From assembly GCA_017557085.1 (NCBI GenBank), contig JAFZAR010000139.1, forward strand, positions 1-6,988: a stretch of 6,988 nt of DNA. The letters are read 5' to 3'. The DNA comes from Verrucomicrobiota bacterium. Its GTDB lineage: Bacteria; Verrucomicrobiota; Verrucomicrobiia; Limisphaerales; UBA1412. This document shows positions 1 through 6,389 of this stretch, piece by piece (position 1 is the first letter of the stretch; each line of letters begins with the position of its first letter). The notes beneath the pieces were generated by a model, which saw only the letters and a list, made by a program, of their open reading frames with translations, was not told the origin of the DNA and made no database searches. Made by a program: the position numbers and the translations under genes.

Positions 1-175
1 ATCCTCAACCGCTTCATTATGAAGCAAAATCAGCAGAACATCAAGCATCCATTTTCATCTGTAGTTCATTTATCCATCAGTGGTTCCCAAATAGGGATTG
101 GACACACCTGCACATTGCGGAATCTCACTTTTTTCTTTCACAATATTTGTGTCAAGAGGATAATAGAGGCGGTTT
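1..175. other. Upstream non-coding stretch
   Basis: I see no convincing gene, RNA or repeat here. The stretch is AT-rich compared with the genes that follow, with a pyrimidine run around 127-139 that is not preceded by a stable hairpin, so it does not read as an intrinsic terminator. It probably holds the promoter of the phosphatase gene. Only 17 bases lie left of a possible minus-strand ATG (15-17), too little to call a divergent gene. Confidence 0.5.
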
Positions 176-982
176 ATGGATGGAGTAGAAATAGCCAAGT
201 GTTTAGACTGTGTTCGCAAGACCGCGGAAGAAGCCGGAAGTTTGATTTACGCGAACTGGCGTCTGCCCAAAACAGTGAACGAACTGAAACAGCACGACAT
301 CAAGCTGAAGCTGGATGTGGAGACGCAGCAGCTCATTACCAACCGTCTGCTGGGCGCATATCCCGATTTCGCTCTGTTTGGAGAGGAAGGTCAAACCGGC
401 GATGCCAAAGCCGCTTACCGCTGGGTGGTGGATCCGATAGACGGGACGGTCAATTTCGCTTTTGATATCCCTCATGCCTGTGTTTCGATCGCACTGCAGG
501 AACGCACCGACTCCGGCAGTTATCAAACCATCCTCGGGGCAATCTATGATCCTTTCTGCCACGAGATGTGGACCGCAACCACTCATGATCCGGCCCGGCT
601 CAACGGTGAGGAAATCCACGTCAGCAGCCGCTCTTCTCTCAGTGAAACCGTTGTTTCCGTTGGTTTTGCAAAATTGCAGGCCAACCTAAACCTTTCTATG
701 AACGCGATGATGAAGCTGACCTCGCATGTGCGCAAGATCCGTATCATGGGTTCCGCCGCGCTGGATCTGGCTTATGTGGCCAGCGGCCGTCTGGATATGT
801 ATCTGGAAGCTGGTGTGCGCCTGTGGGATATTGCCGCTGGCGGATTCATTCTGGAGCGCGCCGGAGGCAGTTTCCACCGCATCCTGATCCCCAACGGCGA
901 GCCGGAAACCTACAAACTCATAGCGAGCAATGGTTTGTTCCTCAATGAACTGAAAGATTATCTGGGGACATCCTTCGAGTAA
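176..982 (+). CDS. Inositol monophosphatase family protein
   Basis: A complete 268-residue member of the inositol monophosphatase (IMPase/SuhB) family, soluble Mg2+-dependent sugar or inositol phosphate phosphatases. The metal-site motifs are all present and in order: D47 in the early helix, GEE at 69-71, DPIDGT at 86-91 followed by VNF, and WDIAAG at 217-222. The GSAALDLAYVASGRLD stretch at 192-207 and E211 match the family's substrate-side segment. The length is normal for the family (about 260-270). The start ATG has a GAGG element at 166-169, six bases upstream, the only plausible Shine-Dalgarno among the first four genes. The helicase gene follows after 12 bases, so co-transcription is likely. 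The exact substrate (inositol-1-phosphate, fructose-1,6-bisphosphate, histidinol phosphate or PAP) cannot be read from the sequence, so I give no symbol. The family call is firm. Confidence 0.93.
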   Translation: MDGVEIAKCLDCVRKTAEEAGSLIYANWRLPKTVNELKQHDIKLKLDVETQQLITNRLLGAYPDFALFGEEGQTGDAKAAYRWVVDPIDGTVNFAFDIPHACVSIALQERTDSGSYQTILGAIYDPFCHEMWTATTHDPARLNGEEIHVSSRSSLSETVVSVGFAKLQANLNLSMNAMMKLTSHVRKIRIMGSAALDLAYVASGRLDMYLEAGVRLWDIAAGGFILERAGGSFHRILIPNGEPETYKLIASNGLFLNELKDYLGTSFE

Positions 983-994
983 AAAATACCTTTC

Positions 995-3079
995 ATGAGC
1001 AGAGACTACGTTTTACACACCTTGCAGAAGTCTTCGTGTCATCAGGTGGACTATGCCTCTGAGCTCAATGAACAGCAATACGCAGCCGTTACCTCCGGCG
1101 ATGGAGACGCGCTGGTCATCGCGGGTGCCGGTGCCGGCAAGACTCGTACTCTGATCTACCGGGTCGCCTGGCTGCTGGAAGAAGGTGTTCCACCGGAAGC
1201 GATACTCCTGCTGACCTTTACCAACAAAGCCGCACGGGAAATGATGGACCGGGTCCGCCAGCTGACCGGCGGCGACTGGGGACGGCTTTGGGGCGGAACT
1301 TTCCACTCCATCGGACGGCGCATCCTGATCCCTTACGCGGAACGACTTGGATTCAAAAGCAACTTTCTCATTCTGGATCGTCCCGATTCCAAAGAACTGC
1401 TGGCAGCCTGTATCAAAGATGCTAAGATCGAGACCAAAGGCAAACAATTTCCCAAACCGGACGTCCTGCTGGAAATGTTCAGCTCCGCGCTGAATCTCTC
1501 TGTGTCTCTGGAAAATCTGATCGAAGACCGTTACTCCACTTTCTGCGAAAAGACCGATCAGATCCGCCAGGTCTATGACAGCTATACCCAGCGGAAACTG
1601 GAGCAGAACAAAATGGATTTTGACGATCTGCTGACTTTGCCCGTCCGACTTTTTAAGGAAAATCCCGATATCCTCGAAGTCTATCAAAACCGCTTTCGCT
1701 ATATCCTGGTGGATGAATACCAGGACACGAACCAGCTGCAAAACGAACTGGTGGAAATGCTTTCGGCTCAGCACGGCAATCTGATGGTCGTGGGTGATGA
1801 CGCTCAGAGCATATACTCTTGGCGTGGTGCCTGTTTCAAAAACATCCTGGAATTCACAGATCGGCATCCACAGGCCGTGAAATACCTGATCGAGAAAAAC
1901 TACCGCAGTACCAGTCCCATTTTGGAAACGGCACACGCCAGCATTGCCAACAACATCCATCAATACCCCAAGACCTTGCAGGCCGTCCGTACTTCGGACA
2001 CGATGCCGGCGCTGGTTTCCTGTTCCAATGGCTACACACAGGCCGAATTTATCGCTCAGCGTGTCACAGAACTGCATGCCGCAGGCACACCGCTTCATAA
2101 AATGGCTGTTCTCTACCGCGCCCATCATCACGCCATGGAGCTGCAAATGGAACTGCGCAAGTGTGGCATCCCCTTTATCATCACCAGCGGCATCCGCTTT
2201 TTTGAACAGGCGCACATCAAGGACATCACCTCTTTTCTACGGATCGCTTACAGTCCGGCGGATGAAGTCGCGTTCAAGAGACTCGTTCTGAAACTGCCGG
2301 CCGTGGGACCTGCCGCCGCGGATAAACTCTGGAAACTCTTTGCCGGTTCGGAATGGCCGGAAAGCCTGACCGCCGGTTTTGAACGCTGCACGCCAAAAGT
2401 CCCTGCAAAAGCCAAGGAAGGCTGGGAAGAATTTTTCAAGACCATGAAGTCCATTGATCCGGTGGAGCACAGTCTTTCTGTTGCGGAAATGATCCGCAAA
2501 TGTCTGGAAGGCTGCGCAGAGGACTGGATGCGTGCCGAATACGACAACGCGGACATTCGTTTGGACGATGTCGGACAACTTTCCGTTTACAGTGAAAAAT
2601 TCGAGTCTCTGGCCGACTTCCTCAGCGATATGGCGCTCCAGACCAACATGGACGGAGAAACAGCCAACCTGACCAATACGGAACAGGAAGATGCTCTGAA
2701 TCTTTCCACCATCCACCAGGCGAAAGGCTTGGAATACGATGTGGTTTTTGTCATCATGCTGTGTGAAGGGATGTTCCCCAGTTACCGTTCGATTGAAAAC
2801 CCGGACTCACTGGAGGAAGAACGCCGTCTCTTCTATGTGGCGCTGACCCGCGCGAAAGATGAACTCTATCTGGTTTGGCCCAAATTGCGGAACGCCATGG
2901 GACAGTTTGAACGGCAACTGCCTTCGCGCTTTATCAAAGAGATACAGTCCGAAAATCTGCTGGAAGAATGGAATCTCATCCCGCCGCATGAACGGATCCC
3001 CACGGATGAAGACGAGGAAGATGAGGATGATTTTTCTGAGGATGAAAACTATTCTCAGGAAGAAGATGCTCCTTTTTGA
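995..3079 (+). CDS. UvrD/PcrA-type superfamily 1 ATP-dependent DNA helicase
   Basis: A 694-residue 3'-5' superfamily 1A helicase, expected to unwind DNA in repair and replication-fork clearance. All core motifs are intact: Q-motif LNEQQ (24-28), Walker A AGAGAGKT (43-50), motif Ia TFTNKAA (74-80), motif II VDEYQD (239-244), motif III GDDAQSIYSWRGA (267-279), an NYRST motif IV segment, motif V near LSTIHQAKGLEY (570-581), and motif VI ERRLFYVALTRA (609-620). The gene is slightly shorter than usual PcrA/UvrD (about 720-740). After the helicase core there is no basic or Tudor-like C-terminal region as in PcrA; the last 27 residues (668-694) are strongly acidic, mostly Asp and Glu. There is no Shine-Dalgarno before the ATG; the 12-base gap after the phosphatase gene is AT-rich. 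The next in-frame ATG is M83, beyond Walker A, so 995 (or a nearby alternative codon) must be the start. Whether it is the main UvrD/PcrA or a paralogue cannot be told from one window. Confidence 0.95.
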   Translation: MSRDYVLHTLQKSSCHQVDYASELNEQQYAAVTSGDGDALVIAGAGAGKTRTLIYRVAWLLEEGVPPEAILLLTFTNKAAREMMDRVRQLTGGDWGRLWGGTFHSIGRRILIPYAERLGFKSNFLILDRPDSKELLAACIKDAKIETKGKQFPKPDVLLEMFSSALNLSVSLENLIEDRYSTFCEKTDQIRQVYDSYTQRKLEQNKMDFDDLLTLPVRLFKENPDILEVYQNRFRYILVDEYQDTNQLQNELVEMLSAQHGNLMVVGDDAQSIYSWRGACFKNILEFTDRHPQAVKYLIEKNYRSTSPILETAHASIANNIHQYPKTLQAVRTSDTMPALVSCSNGYTQAEFIAQRVTELHAAGTPLHKMAVLYRAHHHAMELQMELRKCGIPFIITSGIRFFEQAHIKDITSFLRIAYSPADEVAFKRLVLKLPAVGPAAADKLWKLFAGSEWPESLTAGFERCTPKVPAKAKEGWEEFFKTMKSIDPVEHSLSVAEMIRKCLEGCAEDWMRAEYDNADIRLDDVGQLSVYSEKFESLADFLSDMALQTNMDGETANLTNTEQEDALNLSTIHQAKGLEYDVVFVIMLCEGMFPSYRSIENPDSLEEERRLFYVALTRAKDELYLVWPKLRNAMGQFERQLPSRFIKEIQSENLLEEWNLIPPHERIPTDEDEEDEDDFSEDENYSQEEDAPF

Positions 3080-3107
3080 TCATTTTTAAATAATACTAAA
3101 AACATAT

Positions 3108-4469
3108 ATGGCACATTCTAAATATAATACGACCCCTGTTGTGACGGATAAAATGCCGCCGGGTGTCCCCTATATCATCGGCAACGAAGCCGCGGAACGC
3201 TTCTGCTTCTACGGGATGCGAGGCATTCTGGTCGTTTTCATGACCAAGTACCTTCTGGATTCTGAAGGCAATCTGGACTGCATGACCGAGGAAGTGGCCA
3301 AGGGCTGGTATCACTTCTTCATGGCGCTGATCTACTTCACGCCGTTCCTGGGAGCGATCCTCTCCGATATTTTTTGGGGAAAATATAAAACCATTCTGAA
3401 CCTTTCTCTGGTTTATACGGTCGGCTGTGCCGCGCTGGCACTGGATCAGACCCGTCTGGGGCTTTTCCTGGGACTGACTCTGATCGCGATCGGCTCCGGC
3501 GGCATCAAGCCGTGCGTCTCGGCCAATGTGGGAGATCAGTTTGGCAGCAAGAATGCACATCTGCTTTCCAAAGTGTTCGGTTGGTTCTATTTTTCCATCA
3601 ACGCCGGTTCTCTCCTTTCCATGGCGATCACGCCTATCCTGCTGCAAAAGTTCGGTCTGCACTGGGGGCCCAGAGTCGCCTTTGGTGTACCGGGTGTCTT
3701 CATGCTGGCTGCCACTATCATCTTCTGGCTGGGACGGTTCAAGTTTGTCCATGTTCCGCCCAACGGGATCGCCTCGTTCCGTGAGACTTTCTCTATCGCA
3801 AACCTGAAGATCATCCGCAATCTGCTTTGGATCTTCCTGCCGATTCCTATTTTCTGGTCTCTGTTCGATCAATCCTCCTCGGCCTGGATATTCCAAGCAT
3901 CACGGATGGATCTGCACTTCCTGGGAATGGAACTGCTGCCCGCGCAAACACATATCTTCAATCCGCTGCTGGTGCTGATCTTCATCCCCATTTTCAACTA
4001 CGGTCTCTACCCGTCACTGAATAAACTCTTCCGCCTGACTCCGCTGCGCAAGATCGGCATCGGTATGTTCATCACGGCAGTCTCCTTTCTGATGGCCGCG
4101 CTCATTGAACACTGGATCGTGGATCTGAAAGAAACACCGACCATCTGGTGGCAAGTCCTGTCTTACGGTTTCCTGACGACTTCAGAGGTCATGGTCTCGA
4201 TCACTTGTCTGGAGTTCTCTTACACTCAGGCGCCCAAGAAGTTGAAATCCCTGATCATGGCTACTTATTACCTGAGCGTGACCGCGGGCAACCTCTTTAC
4301 TTCACTGGTGAATTTCTATATCAACGATCCTGTTACCGGACAGAACAAACTCGGCCCCGTGGAATACTATATCTTCTTTGCGGCCGCGATGGTCTGCGCC
4401 AATATCCTTTTCGTTGTCATCGCGACTCGTTACAAGGAAACTCCGCAGAGTGAAAGTCTGAATGCTTAA
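3108..4469 (+). CDS. POT family proton-dependent oligopeptide transporter
   Basis: A 453-residue inner-membrane transporter of the proton-dependent oligopeptide transporter family (POT/PTR2, major facilitator fold), expected to import di- and tripeptides with protons. Helix 1 carries the proton-coupling signature ExxERF, here E27, E30, R31, F32, followed by CFYG. Helix 4 holds the GSGGIKP signature (129-135) with the conserved lysine K134. Helix 10 contains EFSYTQAP (369-376), the family hallmark. By eye I count 12 hydrophobic segments and see no room for the two extra helices that many bacterial members have between the N and C halves. No Shine-Dalgarno is visible; the 28 bases before the ATG are almost all A and T. 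The substrate range is not determined by the sequence; some PVC and Bacteroidota homologues are simply labelled peptide MFS transporter. The family call is firm. Confidence 0.93.
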   Translation: MAHSKYNTTPVVTDKMPPGVPYIIGNEAAERFCFYGMRGILVVFMTKYLLDSEGNLDCMTEEVAKGWYHFFMALIYFTPFLGAILSDIFWGKYKTILNLSLVYTVGCAALALDQTRLGLFLGLTLIAIGSGGIKPCVSANVGDQFGSKNAHLLSKVFGWFYFSINAGSLLSMAITPILLQKFGLHWGPRVAFGVPGVFMLAATIIFWLGRFKFVHVPPNGIASFRETFSIANLKIIRNLLWIFLPIPIFWSLFDQSSSAWIFQASRMDLHFLGMELLPAQTHIFNPLLVLIFIPIFNYGLYPSLNKLFRLTPLRKIGIGMFITAVSFLMAALIEHWIVDLKETPTIWWQVLSYGFLTTSEVMVSITCLEFSYTQAPKKLKSLIMATYYLSVTAGNLFTSLVNFYINDPVTGQNKLGPVEYYIFFAAAMVCANILFVVIATRYKETPQSESLNA

Positions 4470-4518
4470 AACACACTGATACGCAAGATCGGACGCGGAA
4501 CTCTGACTGTCACGGATC

Positions 4519-5241
4519 ATGCAAGAATTTATTCAGCCTATATTGGAATTTTTGGGAATCGTTCTGACATTCCTCCAGCACTCGCTGGATCTGTTAGAAC
4601 AAACTCTCAGCCATTCCTCTCCGCTGGAACATTTTGGAGCGATCACGGCCGCCATTACCGGTGTGCTGGCGGCACGGTCCAAAAAAATAGATGTTTTCGG
4701 CATCATGGTGCTGGGCTTTGTTACAGCTGTTGGCGGCGGCTCCATCCGTGACCTCTGTCTGGATACCCGTATGTGGTGGATAGACGCGCCCTCCTTTACC
4801 ATCGCCATCCTGATCACCTGTCTGATCACGTTCTTTCTGGCCCGGCTGACCCGGCTCCAGCACCGCAAACTGCTGGACATCGCGGATGCTTTTGCCATGG
4901 CGCTCTTTACAGCTCTGGGCACATGGAAAGCTTTGAAATTCGGAACGGATTATGTCAATTCGATCATGATGGGTGTCATCACCGGTGTGGCCGGCGGTAT
5001 CATCCGTGATGTTCTGCTGGGCACCATCCCGAACGTACTGAGACCGGGTATCTATCTTTATGCTACGGCTTCAGTCTGCGGTTCAGTACTTTTTGTCATC
5101 TTTGACGCTTTTGGCATCCCCTATAAATGGATCGTCAGCATCAGCATCATCCTGGCTCTGAGACTTTCCGCCATCCACTGGAAACTCTCTCTGCCGGAGT
5201 ACCATGACACGGATGAAATTTCGCCGCAAAATCCATCCTGA
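4519..5241 (+). CDS. TRIC/YicG-type (UPF0126) trimeric cation channel protein
   Basis: A 240-residue integral membrane protein of the YicG/UPF0126 family, the bacterial relatives of trimeric intracellular cation (TRIC) channels. The family is built as two repeats of three helices plus a seventh, and both repeat signatures are present: GGGSIRD at 72-78 and GGIIRD at 159-164, each after a Gly-rich hydrophobic helix. Typical members are about 200-210 residues. This one has roughly 30 additional residues at the N terminus (hydrophobic and amphipathic, before the first conserved helix at about 39) and a short polar tail ending in DEISPQNPS. Bacterial homologues conduct K+/Na+ in vitro; the physiological role is unclear. 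There is no Shine-Dalgarno, and the 49-base gap from the transporter gene shows no terminator, so readthrough is plausible. The true start could lie downstream of 4519, which would remove part of the extension. Confidence 0.88.
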   Translation: MQEFIQPILEFLGIVLTFLQHSLDLLEQTLSHSSPLEHFGAITAAITGVLAARSKKIDVFGIMVLGFVTAVGGGSIRDLCLDTRMWWIDAPSFTIAILITCLITFFLARLTRLQHRKLLDIADAFAMALFTALGTWKALKFGTDYVNSIMMGVITGVAGGIIRDVLLGTIPNVLRPGIYLYATASVCGSVLFVIFDAFGIPYKWIVSISIILALRLSAIHWKLSLPEYHDTDEISPQNPS

Positions 5242-5268
5242 TACCGTATTCTCAAAGAAAAATCACAG

Positions 5269-5305
5269 AAAACAGCTCCATTCCATTGACGAAGCTGTTT
5301 TTTTT
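5269..5305 (+). terminator. Intrinsic terminator after the TRIC-type gene
   Basis: A perfect nine-pair inverted repeat, AAAACAGCT (5269-5277) and AGCTGTTTT (5293-5301), with a 15-base loop, runs straight into a block of eight T (5298-5305). This is the form of a Rho-independent terminator and sits 28 bases after the TRIC stop codon. The stem is A/T-rich at its base and the loop is large, so it may be leaky. Confidence 0.7.
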
Positions 5306-5313
5306 GCTATTGT
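5286..5313 (+). promoter_or_regulatory. Candidate sigma-70 type promoter of the tmRNA gene
   Basis: TTGACG at 5286-5291 is close to the consensus -35 hexamer and TATTGT at 5308-5313 is a moderate -10 with a 16-base spacer. Transcription would begin near 5320, leaving about 12 bases for RNase P to trim before the mature tmRNA 5' end. The -35 lies in the loop of the upstream terminator. An alternative -10 is TAAAGA at 5313-5318. The call rests on pattern and position only. Confidence 0.45.
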
Positions 5314-5331
5314 AAAGACAGCTACTGTGCT

Positions 5332-5687
5332 GGGGGCGTACTGGTTTCGATCCGGGCAACGCGTCGGCGGTGGCATGCCGAGGATGGTACGTTGGCCTCG
5401 TTAATCATCGGACCGAAACAATAAATGCTAACGAAGAATTAGCTCTCGCGGCATAGTTCCGCGACGTCTCACCTCTGACACCTGCTGCGGGGTTGAGGCG
5501 TCAATAGCAGGTGTAGGAATGGGCTGGAGCGGGCGCGGCCTTGACTGAAAACAGATTGCTGCCGGCTGCCGTATGTGATTGCTGGCCAGAAGGTGAACAC
5601 ATACCTAAGAATCTCTTCTGGACAAGCATGTAGTCACTTCCGGTAAATTATCCGGAGACGCGGGTTCAACTCCCGCCGCCTCCACCA
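5332..5687 (+). ncRNA. ssrA: Transfer-messenger RNA (tmRNA, 10Sa RNA)
   Basis: A complete one-piece tmRNA of 356 bases, which with SmpB rescues ribosomes stalled on broken mRNA and tags the product for proteolysis. The tRNA-like ends are unambiguous: acceptor stem GGGGGCG (5332-5338) pairs with CGCCTCC (5677-5683, one G-U), then A and an encoded CCA (5685-5687). The T arm is GCGGG (5660-5664), loop TTCAACT, CCCGC (5672-5676). Part of the long helix joining the two halves is TCCGG (5351-5355) with CCGGA (5652-5656). Two H-type pseudoknots can be traced in the 3' half: GACGTCTC (5463-5470) with GAGGCGTC (5495-5502) interlocked with ACACCTGCT (5478-5486) and AGCAGGTGT (5506-5514); and GTATGTG (5571-5577) with CACATAC (5598-5604) interlocked with CCAGAAG (5586-5592) and CTTCTGG (5615-5621). 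No clear terminator follows. Confidence 0.96.
5427..5456 (+). other. tmRNA tag-peptide reading frame (ANEELALAA, stop)
   Basis: Within the tmRNA, the resume codon GCT at 5427 opens a nine-codon frame reading A-N-E-E-L-A-L-A-A with TAG stop at 5454-5456. With the alanine carried on the tmRNA itself, the added tag would be AANEELALAA. It ends in ALAA, like the E. coli tag (AANDENYALAA), the part recognised by ClpXP-type proteases. The frame is flanked by the expected A-rich single-stranded stretch upstream and the first traced pseudoknot just downstream. Confidence 0.9.
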
Positions 5688-5751
5688 GATTCAATAAACC
5701 TCTATACCACAATCATTTCTTATTCATTGAGAAAGAACAAATTAGGATTTG

Positions 5752-5757
5752 AGGAGG
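5752..5757 (+). promoter_or_regulatory. Strong ribosome binding site deciding the CatA-like start
   Basis: AGGAGG lies five bases before the ATG at 5763. It fixes that ATG as the start in preference to an in-frame TTG at 5727, which would add 12 residues and has no such site. It is the only consensus Shine-Dalgarno in the window. Confidence 0.85.
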
Positions 5758-5762
5758 AAATC

Positions 5763-6389
5763 ATGCCATTTGAAAGAAATCCGAGAGACACAACCAGAGC
5801 TGCCGCGTTTGAACTTTGGATGAAAGCTCCAAATCCAATGGTGACTTTCTTCAAAACGATGGATGTAACAAATCTGATCCGAATCAGCAAAAAGAAGCAT
5901 TTGAAATTCAATATGCTTCTCGACTACTGCATCGGGAAAGCTGCCGCAGAGGTGAAAGAATTCTATCTTCTTCCGGTTGACGGCAAGCTGATACAGTTTG
6001 ACAGAATCGCGGTGAACACTATTGTTAAAAACAAAAACGGTGAAATAAGCTCCTGCGATATCCAGTACTCAGATAACCTGAATACGTTCAATCAGGATTA
6101 TTTAGAATATACCTCGCAAGTTGCTGACAGTTGTCAGGATCGGGATCTTTCCGACAGTTGTATGGTCATTGGCACATCAGCAATCGTTGAAACGGAAATA
6201 GATGGTGCTGTCGGTATGAACAGCGGCATTTTCAACAATCCTTTTTTGATCTGGGGCAAATACAAAAAGAAGCTTTTCCGGTATTATTTGCAGATCTCTT
6301 TTCAGTTTCATCATACACAAATGGATGGAGCACACGCAGGACGATTCCTTGCAAATCTGCAAAATGAGATAAAAGCTCTAAAACTATGA
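5763..6389 (+). CDS. CatA-like (chloramphenicol acetyltransferase family) O-acetyltransferase
   Basis: A 208-residue cytosolic protein of the chloramphenicol acetyltransferase (CAT) fold, which moves an acetyl group from acetyl-CoA to a hydroxyl. The C-terminal catalytic signature is FHHTQMDGAHAGRF, with H183-H184 and D188-G189; classic CAT enzymes have HHAVCDG here, so the catalytic His-His and Asp-Gly are kept while the residues between differ. The preceding WGKY segment and the length (CAT about 215) fit the family. I could not locate a clear equivalent of the CAT active-site Ser148 region, so chloramphenicol resistance is not supported; the protein resembles the broader CatA-like group common in gut Firmicutes whose substrates are unknown. 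It starts at an ATG with AGGAGG, and its TGA overlaps the next gene's ATG by four bases, suggesting translational coupling. No convincing promoter is visible in the 75 bases after ssrA, so readthrough from the tmRNA promoter is possible. Confidence 0.85.
   Translation: MPFERNPRDTTRAAAFELWMKAPNPMVTFFKTMDVTNLIRISKKKHLKFNMLLDYCIGKAAAEVKEFYLLPVDGKLIQFDRIAVNTIVKNKNGEISSCDIQYSDNLNTFNQDYLEYTSQVADSCQDRDLSDSCMVIGTSAIVETEIDGAVGMNSGIFNNPFLIWGKYKKKLFRYYLQISFQFHHTQMDGAHAGRFLANLQNEIKALKL

Noticed and set aside
1..17. Possible start of a divergent minus-strand gene (ATG at 17-15)
   Set aside because: Only five or six codons are inside the window and no ribosome-binding site is visible.
136..164. Possible promoter TTTCAC, 17 bases, GATAAT before the phosphatase gene
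   Set aside because: Its start site would fall at about 171, inside the ribosome-binding region and five bases from the ATG, so it is doubtful unless the message is nearly leaderless.
19..465. A 148-codon plus-strand frame overlapping the start of the phosphatase gene
   Set aside because: The second half is a frame-shifted reading of the phosphatase coding region and becomes Arg/Ser-rich; the first half is non-coding in composition.
1013..2215. A 400-codon open frame on the minus strand inside the helicase gene
   Set aside because: It is the antisense shadow of a gene with intact helicase motifs; its product has no recognisable domain and its openness follows from the codon bias of the sense strand.
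3096..3896. A 266-codon open frame on the minus strand across the transporter gene
   Set aside because: It is antisense to conserved POT motifs; the translation is a low-complexity polar sequence typical of a shadow frame.
5763..6389. Naming the CatA-like gene as a chloramphenicol resistance gene (cat)
   Set aside because: The catalytic His motif is kept but neighbouring residues differ and the serine region is unclear, so the substrate cannot be claimed.
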